Source: Salvator merianae
Lineage: Eukaryota; Chordata; Lepidosauria; Squamata; Teiidae
Assembly: GCA_003586115.2 (NCBI GenBank)
Contig: QVOM02000103.1
Coordinates: 3,286,001-3,350,000, forward strand
Length of the DNA: 64,000 bases
Direction of reading: 5' to 3'
The translations under genes and the position numbers were made by a program. The notes under the pieces were generated by a model. The model had not been told where the DNA came from. It saw nothing but the letters and a program-made list of their open reading frames with translations, and searched no databases. Shown piece after piece: positions 1 to 12,301 of the stretch; position 1 is the stretch's first letter, and each line of letters begins with the position of its first letter.

Positions 1-1241
1 GTCACTCTAAACAGGGCGGCTGGGCGAGATTCCGCAGATGCAATCACTGTGGAAAGATACGCCGATCTTGCCACCTTGATCACCACAACATAAGTCTTAA
101 TATAAGAACTTAGTTGTGTTTGGTCAGACTCGGATTTACTGGACCTCCAACGGCTCTCTAGACGTCTCTTCTGGCGTTTCATCCCCCTGAGTTCCTCGGT
201 GAACCAAGGAGACCTTCTGGGTCTACTACCACAGAGAAGTCGCATAGGCGCAATCCGATCAAGAGCCCCCTTCGCGGCCATATTCTAGGCCATTGCCAAG
301 GACTCCGCCGAATTGTGTATAAGCGAGTCCGGTACTTCCCCAAGCGCCCTTTGAAAGCCCATCGGGTCCATTAGGCGTCTGGGGCTGAACCACCTAATCG
401 GTTCCGCCTCCCTACGGTGAAGGATTGGCACCCCAAAGTCAAGCCGTAGCAGAGAATGATCTGACCATGACAAGGGCACAATATCTAAGCCCCTTAAAAT
501 CAGCTCATTACTCAACTGTCCCGAGAGGAATACCATGTCAGGTGTGTGTCCCTTCTCGTGAGTCGGGCCCTGAACTACCTGGGTCAGGTCCATGGTTGCC
601 ATGGAAGCCATGAACTCCTGCGCCAACCCTGAGGATTCACCGAGTGATGGCACATTAAAGTCCCCCAAGACTATAAGTCTGGGAGACTCAACGACCAGCC
701 CGGCCACCTCCTCAAGTAGCACAGGCAGGGCAGTCGACACGTAGTTGGGAGGTAGGTACGCGAGCAACAAGCCCACCTGAACCCCTAAATCCAACTTCAC
801 AAAGAGGAACTCACAACCTGCAATCTCGGGAGCAGCGAGCCTGCGCAGGCTAAGCGTCTTCCGGGCAATAATCACCACTCCGCCACCCCTTCCCTGGGGT
901 CGCGGCTGGTGCCACACCTGAAACCCGGCTGGGCAGATTTCCGAGAGAGGAACACCTCCCTCAGGGCCCAGCCAGGTTTCAGTCACACATGCCAGGTCAG
1001 CCACCTCATCCGAAAGCAGGTCCCGAACAAGGGGAGCTTTATTATTCACTGACCTGGCATTAAGCAGCAGCAGCCGGAGCTCAGGGCCCGGACATTGCCT
1101 ATCACCAGTACCACGGGTTGAGCCTCTAGGTGATTCTGATTCTGAGGGGCTAGAACGGGGAACCGCTTTTAAGCAGCGAGCCCTCGTTCCCCGAGTGCGG
1201 CCTACCCCCTGGCTCCCACCATATCTGCCTCTCCCCAGCAA
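1..1241 (-). pseudogene. LINE ORF2, endonuclease domain and linker, partial, one in-frame stop
   Basis: ORF2 of a non-LTR retrotransposon. Its endonuclease would nick target DNA and its reverse transcriptase (off-window) would copy the RNA there. From Met at 1241 the frame is open for 318 codons. Endonuclease signatures are in order: LLLNARSVNNK (Asn about residue 61), VTETWL (Glu about 88), GRGGGVVIIARK (about 117-128), VLGDFN (Asp 194, Asn 196) and WSDHSLL (Asp 261, His 262). These are the catalytic positions of the APE fold and all are present. A TAG at 285-287 breaks the frame, but the same frame continues to base 1 with the basic linker (SPWFTEELRGMKRQKRRLE) that precedes RT in L2/CR1 elements. 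The stop is therefore a point mutation, not the real end. The N-terminal ~55 residues are low-complexity Arg/Gly/Ser. Confidence 0.88.
1109..1138 (-). repeat. 30-bp segment inside ORF2, duplicated at 2573-2602
   Basis: Identical over 30 bases to 2573-2602 in the same orientation. Here it encodes the SPRGSTRGTG region of the ORF2 N-terminus. Confidence 0.95.
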
Positions 1242-1589
1242 AACCGGTATGTTTCAACCCTCTACCATCCCAGAGATCGCCCCTCCCCATCCCCCGGACC
1301 TGTCCTCCCTCGGCAGGCCGGTCCCTCCACTCCCCACACACTCACCACCCACACTCCACATCTAATCCAAACACACCCAACCAAACAAGCTATCCAACCC
1401 CTTAATATCCCAGCACCCTCAAATCCCCCCCCAAAAAAACCCCTCGTTAAAAACTCTTCCTCCCACACCCACTCCACGGCCTCCTCCTGGGCGGCCAGAG
1501 CCTCCTGTAGTTGCTTGAAGCAGCTCCCGGCCCTGCTCCAGGGTGCCGACCTTCTCTTCCAGGGCAGCCCTCAGGTCTTTCCCTGGGCC

Positions 1590-2256
1590 CTACTCCTCAG
1601 CCCCGCTCCCCCCCCGAGTCACGGGAGCGGCTGCTTCGGAGCTCTCAGAGACCCAATCCGGCAGGGTCTGGTATTCAGGGGCCAGAAGAGGGTCCTTGAG
1701 GTGTGCCTGTAGGGCTGCAACATGGAGGTCCTTCTCCCACAGGCTCTGCTGCAGCCCCTGGCTCATAACTCGCAATGGGGTCCCAGCGGAGTCCTCTTCT
1801 TCCCCGGGAGGCCCTCGAAGGCCAGGCTGCTCCGCGGGAAGCAGCTGGCTGAGGGAGACGAAGCGCCCTCGCCAGACAGAAGCCGTGGCCTTCCTTGCCT
1901 CCAGGCTGCTCTTCGGGGGGGGCAGGATCTCCTCCGGGCTCCCAGGCCTCCAGAGGACCCCCCAGTTCTCTCTCCAGCGAGCGGACCCTGCCCAGGCGCT
2001 CCTTCTCGCTGACAAGGATGGTCCGCAGCTTCTTCCTCACCCGCACATTCCCGCCCTTCAGCCGTAGCAGCTTCTCAGTCACAGGCGGCGCGGCTCCAGC
2101 CCGCGGTACCGGTGGCGGCGGCTGCTCCATTCCCCTCTCCCACGCCCGGAGACTCAGCTGTTCTATCAGGTCCTGCAGCCTCCTCCCCGCCAGGCTCCGC
2201 AGCCTCTCCTCCAGCAGGAGTTTTTCCTCGTTCAGCTGGACCATCTGGTCAGACAT
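1590..2256 (-). pseudogene. LINE ORF1 (coiled-coil type), frameshifted
   Basis: The frame opens at 2256 with MSDQMVQLNEEKLLLEERL, a heptad-like stretch typical of the coiled coil of LINE ORF1 proteins that assemble on element RNA. It continues in a charged helical style to about residue 90. Near 1970-1910, in runs of G and C on the minus strand, coding style moves to another frame (SLSQLLPAEQPG... EKDLHVAALQAHL) which ends at 1590. This other frame is the same frame as ORF2. A one- or two-base slip in a homopolymer is the simplest explanation. No RRM or zinc knuckle is evident. The identity comes from position before ORF2 and coiled-coil style, not from a strong domain match. Confidence 0.7.
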
Positions 2257-2572
2257 GCCGAGGCTGGGCTCTGCCTTCCGTTGTCCTGCTGCTTCCGCTC
2301 CGCCAACTCACAAGTCTGCATTCCACAGCAAATTCTCGCAGCCAGCCATAGCGGCGGCGGCGCCTCCTTCAGACTTCGGGACTCCTTCTCTCCTTCTCTC
2401 GCCCACAGCTCCCCGAACTCTTTCAACACAAGCAAACTGCATCAAACGAAGGGTAATACAATTAAGCGCCGATGTTGCTCTGTTTTAAAAGTTTAAAGCT
2501 GCTGCAGATGGAAAACCGTCGTTGTCGATAGCGGAGCTCTCCTCCAGCGTTCCTCCTCCCCCCCGCCATCTT
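2257..2572 (-). promoter_or_regulatory. LINE 5' UTR with YY1-like site
   Basis: This GC-rich stretch lies upstream of ORF1 on the minus strand. Its outer end (2572-2558) reads AAAGATGGCGGGG, a good match to the YY1 motif AAGATGGCGG that sits at or near the start of internal promoters in several LINE families. This places the transcription start, and so the true 5' end of the element, close to 2572. Promoter activity is inferred from motif and position only. Confidence 0.6.
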
Positions 2573-2602
2573 TACCACGGGTTGAGCCTCTAGGTGATTC
2601 TG
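2573..2602 (-). repeat. 30-bp copy of ORF2 sequence abutting the LINE 5' end
   Basis: A perfect 30-base match to 1109-1138, directly outside the YY1-like 5' end of the LINE. Similarity decays right after 2602 (one mismatch, three matches, then unrelated sequence). It could be a template-jump product of reverse transcription or the mark of nested or recombined elements. Confidence 0.9.
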
Positions 2603-5580
2603 GTTCCTAACAAAAAGCAGTGCAAGTTGAATGACTGGGTGATTCTATGTCCCTTACAAAGTACACAGTCCTGCTTTCAAGAACCTGGAGTGCCACACCA
2701 TCCAAACCAATAACAGTCCTTGAGGCATCCCTGGGTCTTTTGGCAGACCTGCCTGACCAATACCTTGAGCCTCCATCTTTCTTTCTTCCCTCTGCAGCAG
2801 CAATACTAGAGATGGCTGAGGACTCCTCAGTGACAGCATGAGACATCTATGCATTTCACATGCCATGTAGAAGGACAAAGTTATATTTGGCCTGACAAAG
2901 GGACAACAGGATGTCCCAGAAGATAAGGAAGGAGATCTGAGGCTTTCATTTATATGGTACAATGTAACAGAAACAAAGAGTCAGACCGGGGCCATGCAGA
3001 TGGATACACACAGGGTAAAATCACAGACAATCTTCCTACTAGATTTATTGACCAGATTGAAGGCACAAGTAAGAGCTTTGCAATTCACAGTTACACATTT
3101 CCCCCCATGCGTTGAACACTTACCAAGTTCCAGGTCCCTTTCTTTCCCACATAGACAACTGAATAAGACAATGTCAGAAAGTTCAGCTCCTGTTCATCTT
3201 TCCTCAAAGAGAAGGGGCAACAAAAGAGCAGCTTTAGCAGACACACTGTCCTCCCTAGCTCCAGCTGCTAAAAAGCTAGAAGCATTTTATTTATGCGAAG
3301 TTCTGAAGGCAAGTCAAACTATGGGACCATGCTGACATGTAGAGGATAGGTGTTCATCTCAAGAGACAAGCTGTTCATTTCTGGTTGGTAGAATTAGGGG
3401 GAGGAAGGAAAGGGTTTATTTCAATAAATATTTGTCTAAAAAAAATCCCCAAAGTACTTCATTCAACCTCACAGCCGGTGACCTAGGAAGGTATAGAGCT
3501 TTATTAAATGTGATTGACATTCCCTAGAACCCCTGGAGTAAGATCCATGATGAGATGCCTTCTCCCACCCATGTCTTGAGATAGTAGCTAGTGATGACTC
3601 TGGATATACATTGACCTGTGGGGAGGAATCTGTTAGGGTAAAGGACCATCTGAGATGTGTTCCATAGCCATCATGGATGCCTATGAGGTCTGGATCTATC
3701 ACCATCTCATGAGGTGGGGCTGGTCACATCATGCTTCTCCACAGCATATACCACTACCAACTCTACTGCAGTCTTGTCAATTCATGCAGTTATTCATGGA
3801 GCAGTCTGCTTCTCCTCCAGTGCCAGATCTCTATGGAGAATGTTCCAGAAAGGCACCAATGGAGTGGGTGCTGTCAGCCTCCTCTCTTCTCCCACACACT
3901 GGCATGAAACCATCTCGCAAGAATAGCATTGGACTCTCAATCAGAGTATTGCCAGCCTTGAATGCAGGAGGAGGAATGATGTGAAAGAGGCCATGGAAGA
4001 AACAGTGAAGGGTGGAGACAAATCATGGGACATTTGTTGACAAGGAGATCAATTGACTGTCACCAATAACCAGTCAAAGCTTCCATTTAGAAGATTGGAG
4101 AGGTTCTTGGGAGACAAAAAATGTTTCATGGCTATAAAAAAGTACCAGCTCCACTTCTAACATACCACTGCTTCTCACAGAACACTCCAAATGTTCTTAC
4201 ACTATAGCCACAAAAAGGAAGTCGCATGTGATTTCACTGTTTTCAAATATCACTTAATTTTCCAAGGCAGTTCTCTCAAGCAAAAGTATTTCCTAGCCCC
4301 ACTGCCTAGAATTCTTTCACTGAAAATGTCAGAGACAATGTTGAATCAGAGGGGTGGGGGGAGTAGGAGAAATACAGTCTCTGAAATAAAAACCTGTTCC
4401 CATGAAAAACTATATTTTTAAAAAAGGATAGCTATTTTAATGTTATGAAATGTTTTGGTTCTTTATATAGCAAATATGTGGATGCCCCCAAAGTTTTGAT
4501 TTTCCCTTCTGTTAGGGGATGCTTACAGAGAAATCGAAAGCAAACTTCCAATAGAACTTTTATATTGTTAATTATTTAGTTAGTTATTCATTCATTCAGT
4601 TCTTTATTATTTGTTTCTTTTTTGCAAATTAATACAGAAAGTATTTAAATTTTTACATGAAATATCTAATTATTTATAAAATTGTCCTAGTTTTAAAAAT
4701 ATTGTATAATAGATTATTTAAGAAATTGTTATATGTTGTAATGATATTAATCTAAACAATAAACCTGGGCGGGGGAGGGAACCTCATTCAGAATTTGCCT
4801 ATCATAAATCTGAGGGTACTATGAAATAAGAATAAGTGGAATAATTGAACTGGTTATCAAATGCAGCAAGCTCCTACTGTGTCTTCAGTCCATAAGGCAA
4901 AGTCCTAATTTGCATTAACTTTATTGTTGTTGATACCCCTTCACCTAAATGTTCCCAATCTAAGAATTGCCTCCTGGTCAGCAAAGTTTGTAATGCTGTC
5001 AGAACATGAGACTTTTTACACAGTCTTTTACCACTGACGTATTAGTCATTACCAATGAAAACTGAGTTGATCGAAGCAAGTTTTACTTCTCTAATCTATA
5101 GATTGTAGAGATCAAAGCTTACTGCCTTTAAAAACATCCTGTTCCACCCTAGGAAAAGTTTTATATGTTGGCCATGCAAATTTCATGGAAACTGGACCAT
5201 AGACTTCAAAGATGTCCTCCTATCCTCCCTTGCTATTCTGTAACATCTCCCCAAGATAACAGGGAAATAAAACCAGCATAATGTTTGGGTCTTGGACTAA
5301 GCCAACAGTTGCCACTCTTTCTGCTCTCATAGGCATATTCAGAATGTGCTAGGTTTTATGCTTTCTGTTGACTTCTTTCTTATAGGGGAAGGATGCTCAG
5401 AAGCTTTGTGGGCACCAGAGAAGCCTTAAAAGGGACTACTGTACCTTAGAGTAGAATAGCCGTGATTCCTGGACTAATCAAACATAGTAAAAACCTATGA
5501 CAGATGTGAAGCTCAGAACTTGCTGGCAGCAGCCTGCTGTAGTTTGTGCTGAATACCACATAATCTACCACCTGAGCTGC
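2603..5580. other. No gene recognised; unassigned DNA
   Basis: The sequence becomes AT-rich from about 4390, strongly so at 4560-4760. Open frames here (for example 2994-3335 and 3655-3984, plus) have no recognisable domain and no coding style. I see no clear transposon ends. Confidence 0.5.
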
Positions 5581-5663
5581 ATCCAGACATTGCTTACTTA
5601 TTTCACTATTTTGGATATTCCAGAATATCTAAAAACAGCAGAATAAGTAAGCGATGTCTGGAT
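5581..5663. repeat. Inverted repeat: 22-bp arms, 39-base loop
   Basis: Arms 5581-5602 and 5642-5663 are complementary with one mismatch. Weaker pairing extends about 10 bases outward (GCTGCATCC against ATGTATCC). The loop holds a smaller palindrome (GGATATTCCAGAATATC). It is either a small MITE or a pre-miRNA-like hairpin. The GCTGCATCCA edge resembles the ends of the MITE family at 28641 and 53097, which favours a MITE. Confidence 0.75.
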
Positions 5664-6924
5664 ACATCTTCAGATCCCGGACTCTTGTCTCTGCATTCAC
5701 TCCTCCTGTAATTCTTGGGATACACAGCCTCAAAAAGTGGCACATTGCTATAGGTTTTTGAACTGACACACACACACACAAAATAATGAAATAGAATATT
5801 TGTGGAAATAATGCAATACTTGATTTATATGTATTACTGTTAATTGTTATTTTCATGTTACCAGTATTCAGTATTATTCTTATCTGACTGACTTGTTGTA
5901 CTCTGTTTTCTGGTTAGGTACTTTGGGCTTTGCTTAGGAAGGAACGGAAAGTGAATTGACAGTGAATTGTGAAATGAAAGAAGATGATGATTTAAATACA
6001 TTTATGCCACACTGGAAATAAAGAAAGTATGCAATAAATTCATTTTAAAAAAATAAATTAATAGGCATTAGCAATCTATATATAAATGGCCTCTGCTGAA
6101 TGCATTTAACAAGGGCAATCTGAATAAAGCTTTCAAGTATAATTTCAAAGGCACATAGCATAGACAAATCAGTTAAACAGAGAACAGAGTCAAATATGTT
6201 GTGGAACTGAAAAGTACAAAGAAACTAATGACGTAGGATATTCTACTATTGGTTTTTATTATCTCATTCCAGTTTGCTTACAGCTCATAAGTCTGCTGCA
6301 GTACATTCTGACTTTGAAAGATTTCTCAGTTGAAATGTACCTTTGAATTGCTGCCTCTACTTATTTATTACAACAAAGTCGTAATGTAGCATTTTCAAGT
6401 ACTGTTTATATAGAGCCTTGTATCATGCTCAAACATAGTTATCACCCAACAAGTTTTATATACACTGGAACTGAGCGCCACTTGGATAACTCCGCTATCA
6501 TGGCAACTATGACAGGACTGTACAAGCCATGTGGGTCTGATATAAAAAGATTAAAGAAAACAGCTATCTAATCATTTCAGGTATCTCAGAAATGTAAATA
6601 CAAGCCTGACACAATAGTTCCTTTTAAAACCCTTTCTCATGAGCGCCACTCTACTGCTTTTTGCTGCCATAAGTCTTATTTTGCATTTAGCCTGAGTGCA
6701 CATGGCATAGCCTTTAAATCATTTTTACACCACCATGTGAAAGAGAGAAAAATCAAGGATTTCAGAAAGGTTTTTTTTTTAAAGTTATTTTGTTTTATAT
6801 GCCAAGATAGAAAATAATGACCATTTAAAAAGCATTCAAGAGATAGGATAATATTAACTATCTTATAGTACAGGTGAAGGGCCCATCCTGACAGGACCTA
6901 AAATATTTCATTATTTCGAGGGTA
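5664..6924. other. No gene recognised; contains a short CA run at 5765-5780
   Basis: AT-rich sequence without recognisable coding or element structure. The only low-complexity feature is a short (CA)n run. Confidence 0.5.
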
Positions 6925-7180
6925 TACTGGGATTGCCACATGTCTCTGTGTGAAGAAAATGGTCCCTGCATATGCGCAGCACTGGGCCAGAAATGACGGC
7001 CACACATGTGCAGTTGTGGACTTGGGTATTTTGCATCACTGAAATACCCAGAAATAGCAGCATCACTATCGTGGGAGCAAGCATCCAGCCTGTGCTTGTC
7101 CCACAATGTCTTGATGTCTGGCAGCAACAGTGAGAGGCAATTGCAGGATCCAGACAAGATCCATATTTTACTCTCACCAT
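6925..7180. repeat. Dispersed repeat family 'GATTGCC', copy 1
   Basis: The start (ACTGGGATTGCC... GGTCCC) and end (GGCAATTGCAGGATCC) match the start and end of 33300-33700, same orientation. The end part is also found inverted at 50489, 53985 and 57590. The repeat class is unknown. Confidence 0.5.
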
Positions 7181-10100
7181 CTGGAGGGAGCCTCCAAGAG
7201 GGTTTTGGCCATTTATGTACGGGTCTTAGCTAAACTGGACAAGGGCAGGAAGCCCAGACACACATTGCCGGTGGGGCAGGATAAGGCTATCCACATTCCA
7301 AACAGCCCAGCCCATGCCTGAACACCTTTAAATTTTCCAGTCAGGGTCATTTCAGGGGGGAGGGGGACGACTTCTGGCACCAGTTCCAGTAAAGCTTCTT
7401 GGTGCACTGTTGAAATGCCTCTCTGTTGTATTCTGGATTATGGGGTATGCCTTCTGCATGCCCTTCATGATCCAGGTTACAAACACTGGTCCAGTTGTGG
7501 ACCCTTTTAAAGGTCTAAGCTTGGATCAGGAAAAAATGCCATTTTGGTGCAGACAAAACATACTAGTGGTGGACAGGGCATCTGCTGGTCAGAACTAGTG
7601 TAGATAGCAGAAGCATAGACTGCTCTGTTGCCCAGTGCAGAAAGTCAATAATGTTTATATTACCTTCAATATTTGTTGGTGTCTCCTGTTACTTTGTGTA
7701 TGACTCCAAATGCAGTCTGATTGAGAAAACTATGAAGCCACAATTTCAAATCTATTTGCATAAATCTTCATCCTTCCAAATTTTGATTGCTTTAGAAATG
7801 TTATAACATCCAAATGCAAACAAGAAAGCACATTCAAGGGCAAGTATCTTCTGTGTTTTATAACATTTAATAAACAGAAATGCCCTGATAATGAACAAAG
7901 GCAGCTTTCATACAGGAGGGACATTTCTCATATTTTTATTCTTATATTATGCCAACAATAACAAATATTCTTATGTGACAGTATTGCACACATTAAGCAG
8001 GGCATGTGGAGTTCTTGTGCCACATAAACTGAAATCATGCCTCTCAAGACTTCCTGGTTACTTTGGGAAGTTCCTACACAACTTCACTACTGGTTAACCT
8101 GTGTATCTTGGGCCCTGCAGTTTATAAATTACAATATTACCTAAACATATTGTTGGCTCTTTGTGCATTGAGTACTTTTTGTTAACAGCAGGCCTATGTG
8201 CTGCTTATTTCCCCTATTTTACATTTGTACACTACTATGCAGTCACAGCTTTCTAAGCAATGCACACACACACAAAAAAAAAAAATCAAATGAACAAGAT
8301 ATATTGTGCATATAATAATTTAAACAATATTTTACTGATTTATTTTATATTGCCAGATGCTGAAAATATCTAAGTGATGCACAAAAACACCATAATAAAG
8401 ATATAAAATAAAACACAGTACACTTTAAGAACATAACTTCACCACCATAGTAACTGCAGTAATTAAGCCAAAGTAAGGAAAGCCAGCATAAGGCAAAGTA
8501 CAAATTCACAGGCTGTTTGAACTCTGCTCCTTTTATGCCTAAAAGGGGATCTCTTCTTTTATTTGTACAGTGATGTCAGAGAGGTTACCAATGCCAGGGA
8601 CATGAACATTTGTCCAAAAGTGGTTTGGTTCAGGCCTGAACTAGGACAAACCAAACCATCCTGAGTTTAGCTGCACAAAGATGAAAATGATGGTGTGTGC
8701 CCTAATGCTAAAGCACCTGCTTCTGCCCTATGGTAGGACATAAGCTGATGTCCACACATCCTGTGCCTTGCCTTCTCTCACTCAGTTAAGCTCTGAAGGT
8801 CTTCAGCTTTGTAGAAGGGACTTCCTGTGCATATGAGAAGTAGCCCATTTTCAGCATGACACCTGCACAGAAAGGCCAAGGTTAGTCACCCATGTAGCTG
8901 CAATGTGTCTAGATGGTGACCATGTGAGCACGTAAGAAAGTGGTGGGGACCCTCAGAGCTCTTTATTCCACTCTGTGTAAAGAACAACACTGAGGGAGCT
9001 TCCCAGACAGAGGAACACTCTGACCCCACAGGCACCTCAGGTATTTGGATGCCGTGCCCCTGTGGCCTCCACCAGGCACCTTCTGATGACTGTGTACATG
9101 CTGCCCAAGTTTGTTTAAGGCAGTTCAGCTCTAGGAGATAATGGGGACCCATATTTTTGGTGACAGTGTGAAAGACACTGGCACAATCCATCAAAAGCTG
9201 TTATAAGGGCCTGGCACACTTGCATGTAAGGTCATTGAACTTCTTTGAAGTCTGGCATGTACAGCCACTCCGGCTACAAAAGAAGACTGGGTTATAGAGA
9301 GTGTTGTCAGATGCATAAAGAAGTTATGCATAGTGTTTTCAGGCTCTCTTTACAGATTTCCCTGTTTTAGCCCTGAACTGACCTGGTCTTGGCAACTGGG
9401 CTGCTAGTTTCTACACCCTCTGCCTGTGCCAGTGGAAAGCTGAAAAGAAAAAAAAATCAAAATCCCTATATCACTTGAACTGATTCAGAGGTGGTTCAGT
9501 AAGGAGTTTCCCGAACAATATTATATAATTCATGCACATCCCTAATAAACACAGAATATACTTCAATAAAACCAAACCTGAATAAAGGTTATCCCTTTTG
9601 ATTTGCTAAAGTTGCTTCTTGAAAAAATCCATGGATTGCACATTTGTAGAGATTATGTTGTTTTACCTGCAGGAAATCAGAAATTAGGGGGACCAGCATC
9701 TGAAATGCTGTTTAAATCTACAAACTCTAGAGCCATAGATGTCACTTGTTTCATCAGTATCAGAAGCCAGGGCTGCCTAGAAAAAGCAGTGCCGGATCAT
9801 TTAAGATCTTGCATTGTTTTTGCCTTCAACTCAGATATTCAGCACAGTGTGCTGTTTATCTACTAAGGGATTCCACACATATTTGATTTTCCTGATAGCT
9901 GCATAGGTACCACTCTTCATCTTATTTGGATGGCCTGCTTGCTTTCACTGATGAACCTTATAGCAAATTCACTAATGCTGAACATACGATAAAAATGAGT
10001 AACCATCATCCCCCATGGCAATTGGAGGATCTTAATTTTGTCTTTCAAGGACATGACTTATTTAGATCTCTTTGCAAAGGTTCTTTCTTCATGCTGCAAG

Positions 10101-11970
10101 TAGGGACTAAAACAATACAATAAATCATAGGAACACAATCACGGTCCCTTCCTTGCCCAAGAAGCTAGAGCCAAAGGTCTGATTAATAGTGCTTTGTTTA
10201 TTGAAACTCAAGAGGCAGGAATAGGTTAATATTCATAGGGACAGAGAAGGAGGAAAGAAATATCTTCTCCTGGATTTTTATTCAGAAACAGAAGTACAAA
10301 AATGATCTTACTATCAATACACTGCCAGCAAGCCAACCAAGGGCACTTCTTGGTAGTACATCATATCAGTAAGCTACTAGCTGGCAAATGGCTGTCCATC
10401 ATTCTGCTAATAAGAAGAATTAAGATGCATGGTGGGCAATGGAACAGTTATTAGGCACTGTTACTTTAAACTGTTGTATTCTGTATTCATTCACATCCTC
10501 TCATTTGATATAGCTGATAGTGTTATAGGGAACACAATAGGTTTCTTGGATGAAAGTTCAATCAAAGGGACCTTCTACATGCAAGTCTATCTGAATGGTG
10601 GTGGATTAATCTGGATGGTTGGTGGCCCACAAAATATAGACTAGAGGGCCAGCACCAGCCCCTAAATGAGGCTATACTCAATTTCAAAGGATTTGTTTTT
10701 GTTTTTTTTCAATATAAGCAGTCTCTTCCCATCTGTGCTTAGATGTACCCTAAGTGTCATTAACAAACATACAAGTAGTCTTAAGAAGTTTTACTATGAT
10801 TGACATTTCAGTGCTTCAAGATTATTTCTGAGCACTAAAAGTTAAAAGAAAAGTCAAGCAAGAGTGATCTGAAAGCATTAAACTACTAAAATTAACTTCA
10901 TTCTTCCATACTGCAGGTGCCACAAGTTGACAAAACACCCTGATATTTCATGACTTGTAGAAATCATTACTGTTGTAAGAAGGTGCCTGGTGACAGCAAG
11001 ACTAAATGTAACAATAGCTTCTGAAAAATGAGAGCTCTGTGTACTCATACAAAGAGCAAAATATCCAGGAATGTTCAATCTTCTGAAAACAGCAGTGGGC
11101 TATTGGGCTTATTTCATGATAATGAAAGGCTCATAATCTATGATTGCTGCAGGCAAAAGTGATTTATTGGAGTACTCTCACGTATAGGAGATAAACCTAT
11201 AACTTGCTGGCAACCATTTTTTAAAGAGAGTGTTTTACTGGGGAGGGTACATCTTCCTGACTTTGTAGCCAAAGAAGTAGTGATTGGTGTCTCTGAAATA
11301 TCCGTTTTGATAAATAGTCGTTATGAAATTATAACTGTTGTTCTATTGTAAGATAAACTTCCATGAAGAAAATATAGATTAAAAAAGAAAAGATTATTAA
11401 CTATCAAGATGGCAAGTTGAAATGCTGGAAGGTTCTGTCTTTTCCAACAAAGGCATTAATAACATTTAGCTACTAGGAACCAATGGGACAAATTGTGAAA
11501 TGCTTTCTAGTTTGCTAATTAGGGTGACAGTTTTAAAGCATTTCCCTAAAGATAAATAAAGGTTTATGTAATGTGCAATGATTTTTTAAATTTTTGAATA
11601 GCAGCAAATAAAGAAGCATATTGTGTTTATGTACAAAGTTTGCTAAAGGCATGTGTGATATTAAAGGTTTATATTGTGATCCACAGTGAAAAGTGCATAT
11701 CATGAAAATGTCCTAAAATATACAAAGATACATAGCTAAAGATGTGGAAAGATGCCTCAGTGGAAAAGCTATGAAGATTTTAGTAAATAGCTCAGTTTAT
11801 TTCCCAAGAATGTAGCTGTCCAAGAGCTATTGGATTTTCCTTTCCAGCCTGCACAGCCAATGGTCAGTAAGGATGTCAGTCAGAAACAGCTAGAGCCATG
11901 CATATTAACAGCACTTGACTAACATTACTCAGCACTTACATGGCTGATCTTGGCAACACCTAGTTGGCAT
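7181..11970. other. No gene recognised; old repeat relics only
   Basis: The short segment 9540-9553 (ATGCACATCCCTA) looks like one end of the hAT MITE family seen at 60942. An imperfect palindrome rich in GGTTTGG/CCAAACC lies at about 8620-8665. Frames such as 8886-9194 (minus) and 9603-9866 (plus) show no domain. The rest looks like old unassigned intergenic or intronic sequence. Confidence 0.45.
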
Positions 11971-12041
11971 TGGCTGATCTTGAAAAGCTAAGCAATGATC
12001 AGCCATAGTAGCACTTAGCTGGGTGACCATCTGGAAATCCC
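11971..12041 (+). pseudogene. 5S rRNA-derived fragment (5S pseudogene or 5S-headed SINE)
   Basis: The order CTGATCT, AAGCTAAGCA, ATCAGCC, TAGCACTTAGCTGGGTGACC, TCTGGAAATCCC follows the 3' half of vertebrate 5S rRNA, including the internal promoter region (AAGCTAAGCAGGGTC and TTGGATGGGAGACC in the functional gene). Several changes in the internal control region make it nonfunctional. A partial duplicate of the CTGATCTTG start lies at 11943. A SINE3-type body cannot be shown. Confidence 0.6.
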
Positions 12042-12301
12042 AAATCTATAACTTAAACTGAAAAATGTTTTAAAACTCCGAGAAAGAAAGAAATGGCAAG
12101 TTATTTATTTTTAATTGCCAGTAAAAATACAAGATATGCTTTAGTAGTTAACAAGAATTTAGCTTGACTTGAACTTGAGGTCATCTTTGTTTCGAGTTCA
12201 GAATAGCATTTACCCAGTAAGCAGGTAAAGGAATGCAGCTGAAGCAAAGAACACAGAATGTTCATTATTACAATCAATACAAATATTGTTGCTCAAACAC
12301 A

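Larger units (their letters stand above)
1..2572 (-). mobile_element. LINE retrotransposon, L2/CR1 clade, 5' part (runs off the left edge)
   Basis: Read on the minus strand, the order is a GC-rich 5' UTR (2572-2257), ORF1 (2256-1590), an A/G-poor spacer of about 350 bases (1589-1242), then ORF2 starting at 1241 and still open at base 1. The ORF2 start encodes an APE-type endonuclease, as in non-LTR retrotransposons with two ORFs. Reverse transcriptase and 3' end lie outside the window. One stop in ORF2 and a frameshift in ORF1 make this a dead but fairly young copy. The L2/CR1 assignment rests on the NARSVNNK/TETWL style of the endonuclease and on the linker after it. The exact family is not determined. 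Confidence 0.9.

Noticed and set aside
1543..2488. Plus-strand frames of 174 and 197 codons
   Set aside because: Antisense shadows of the GC-rich LINE ORF1 and 5' UTR.
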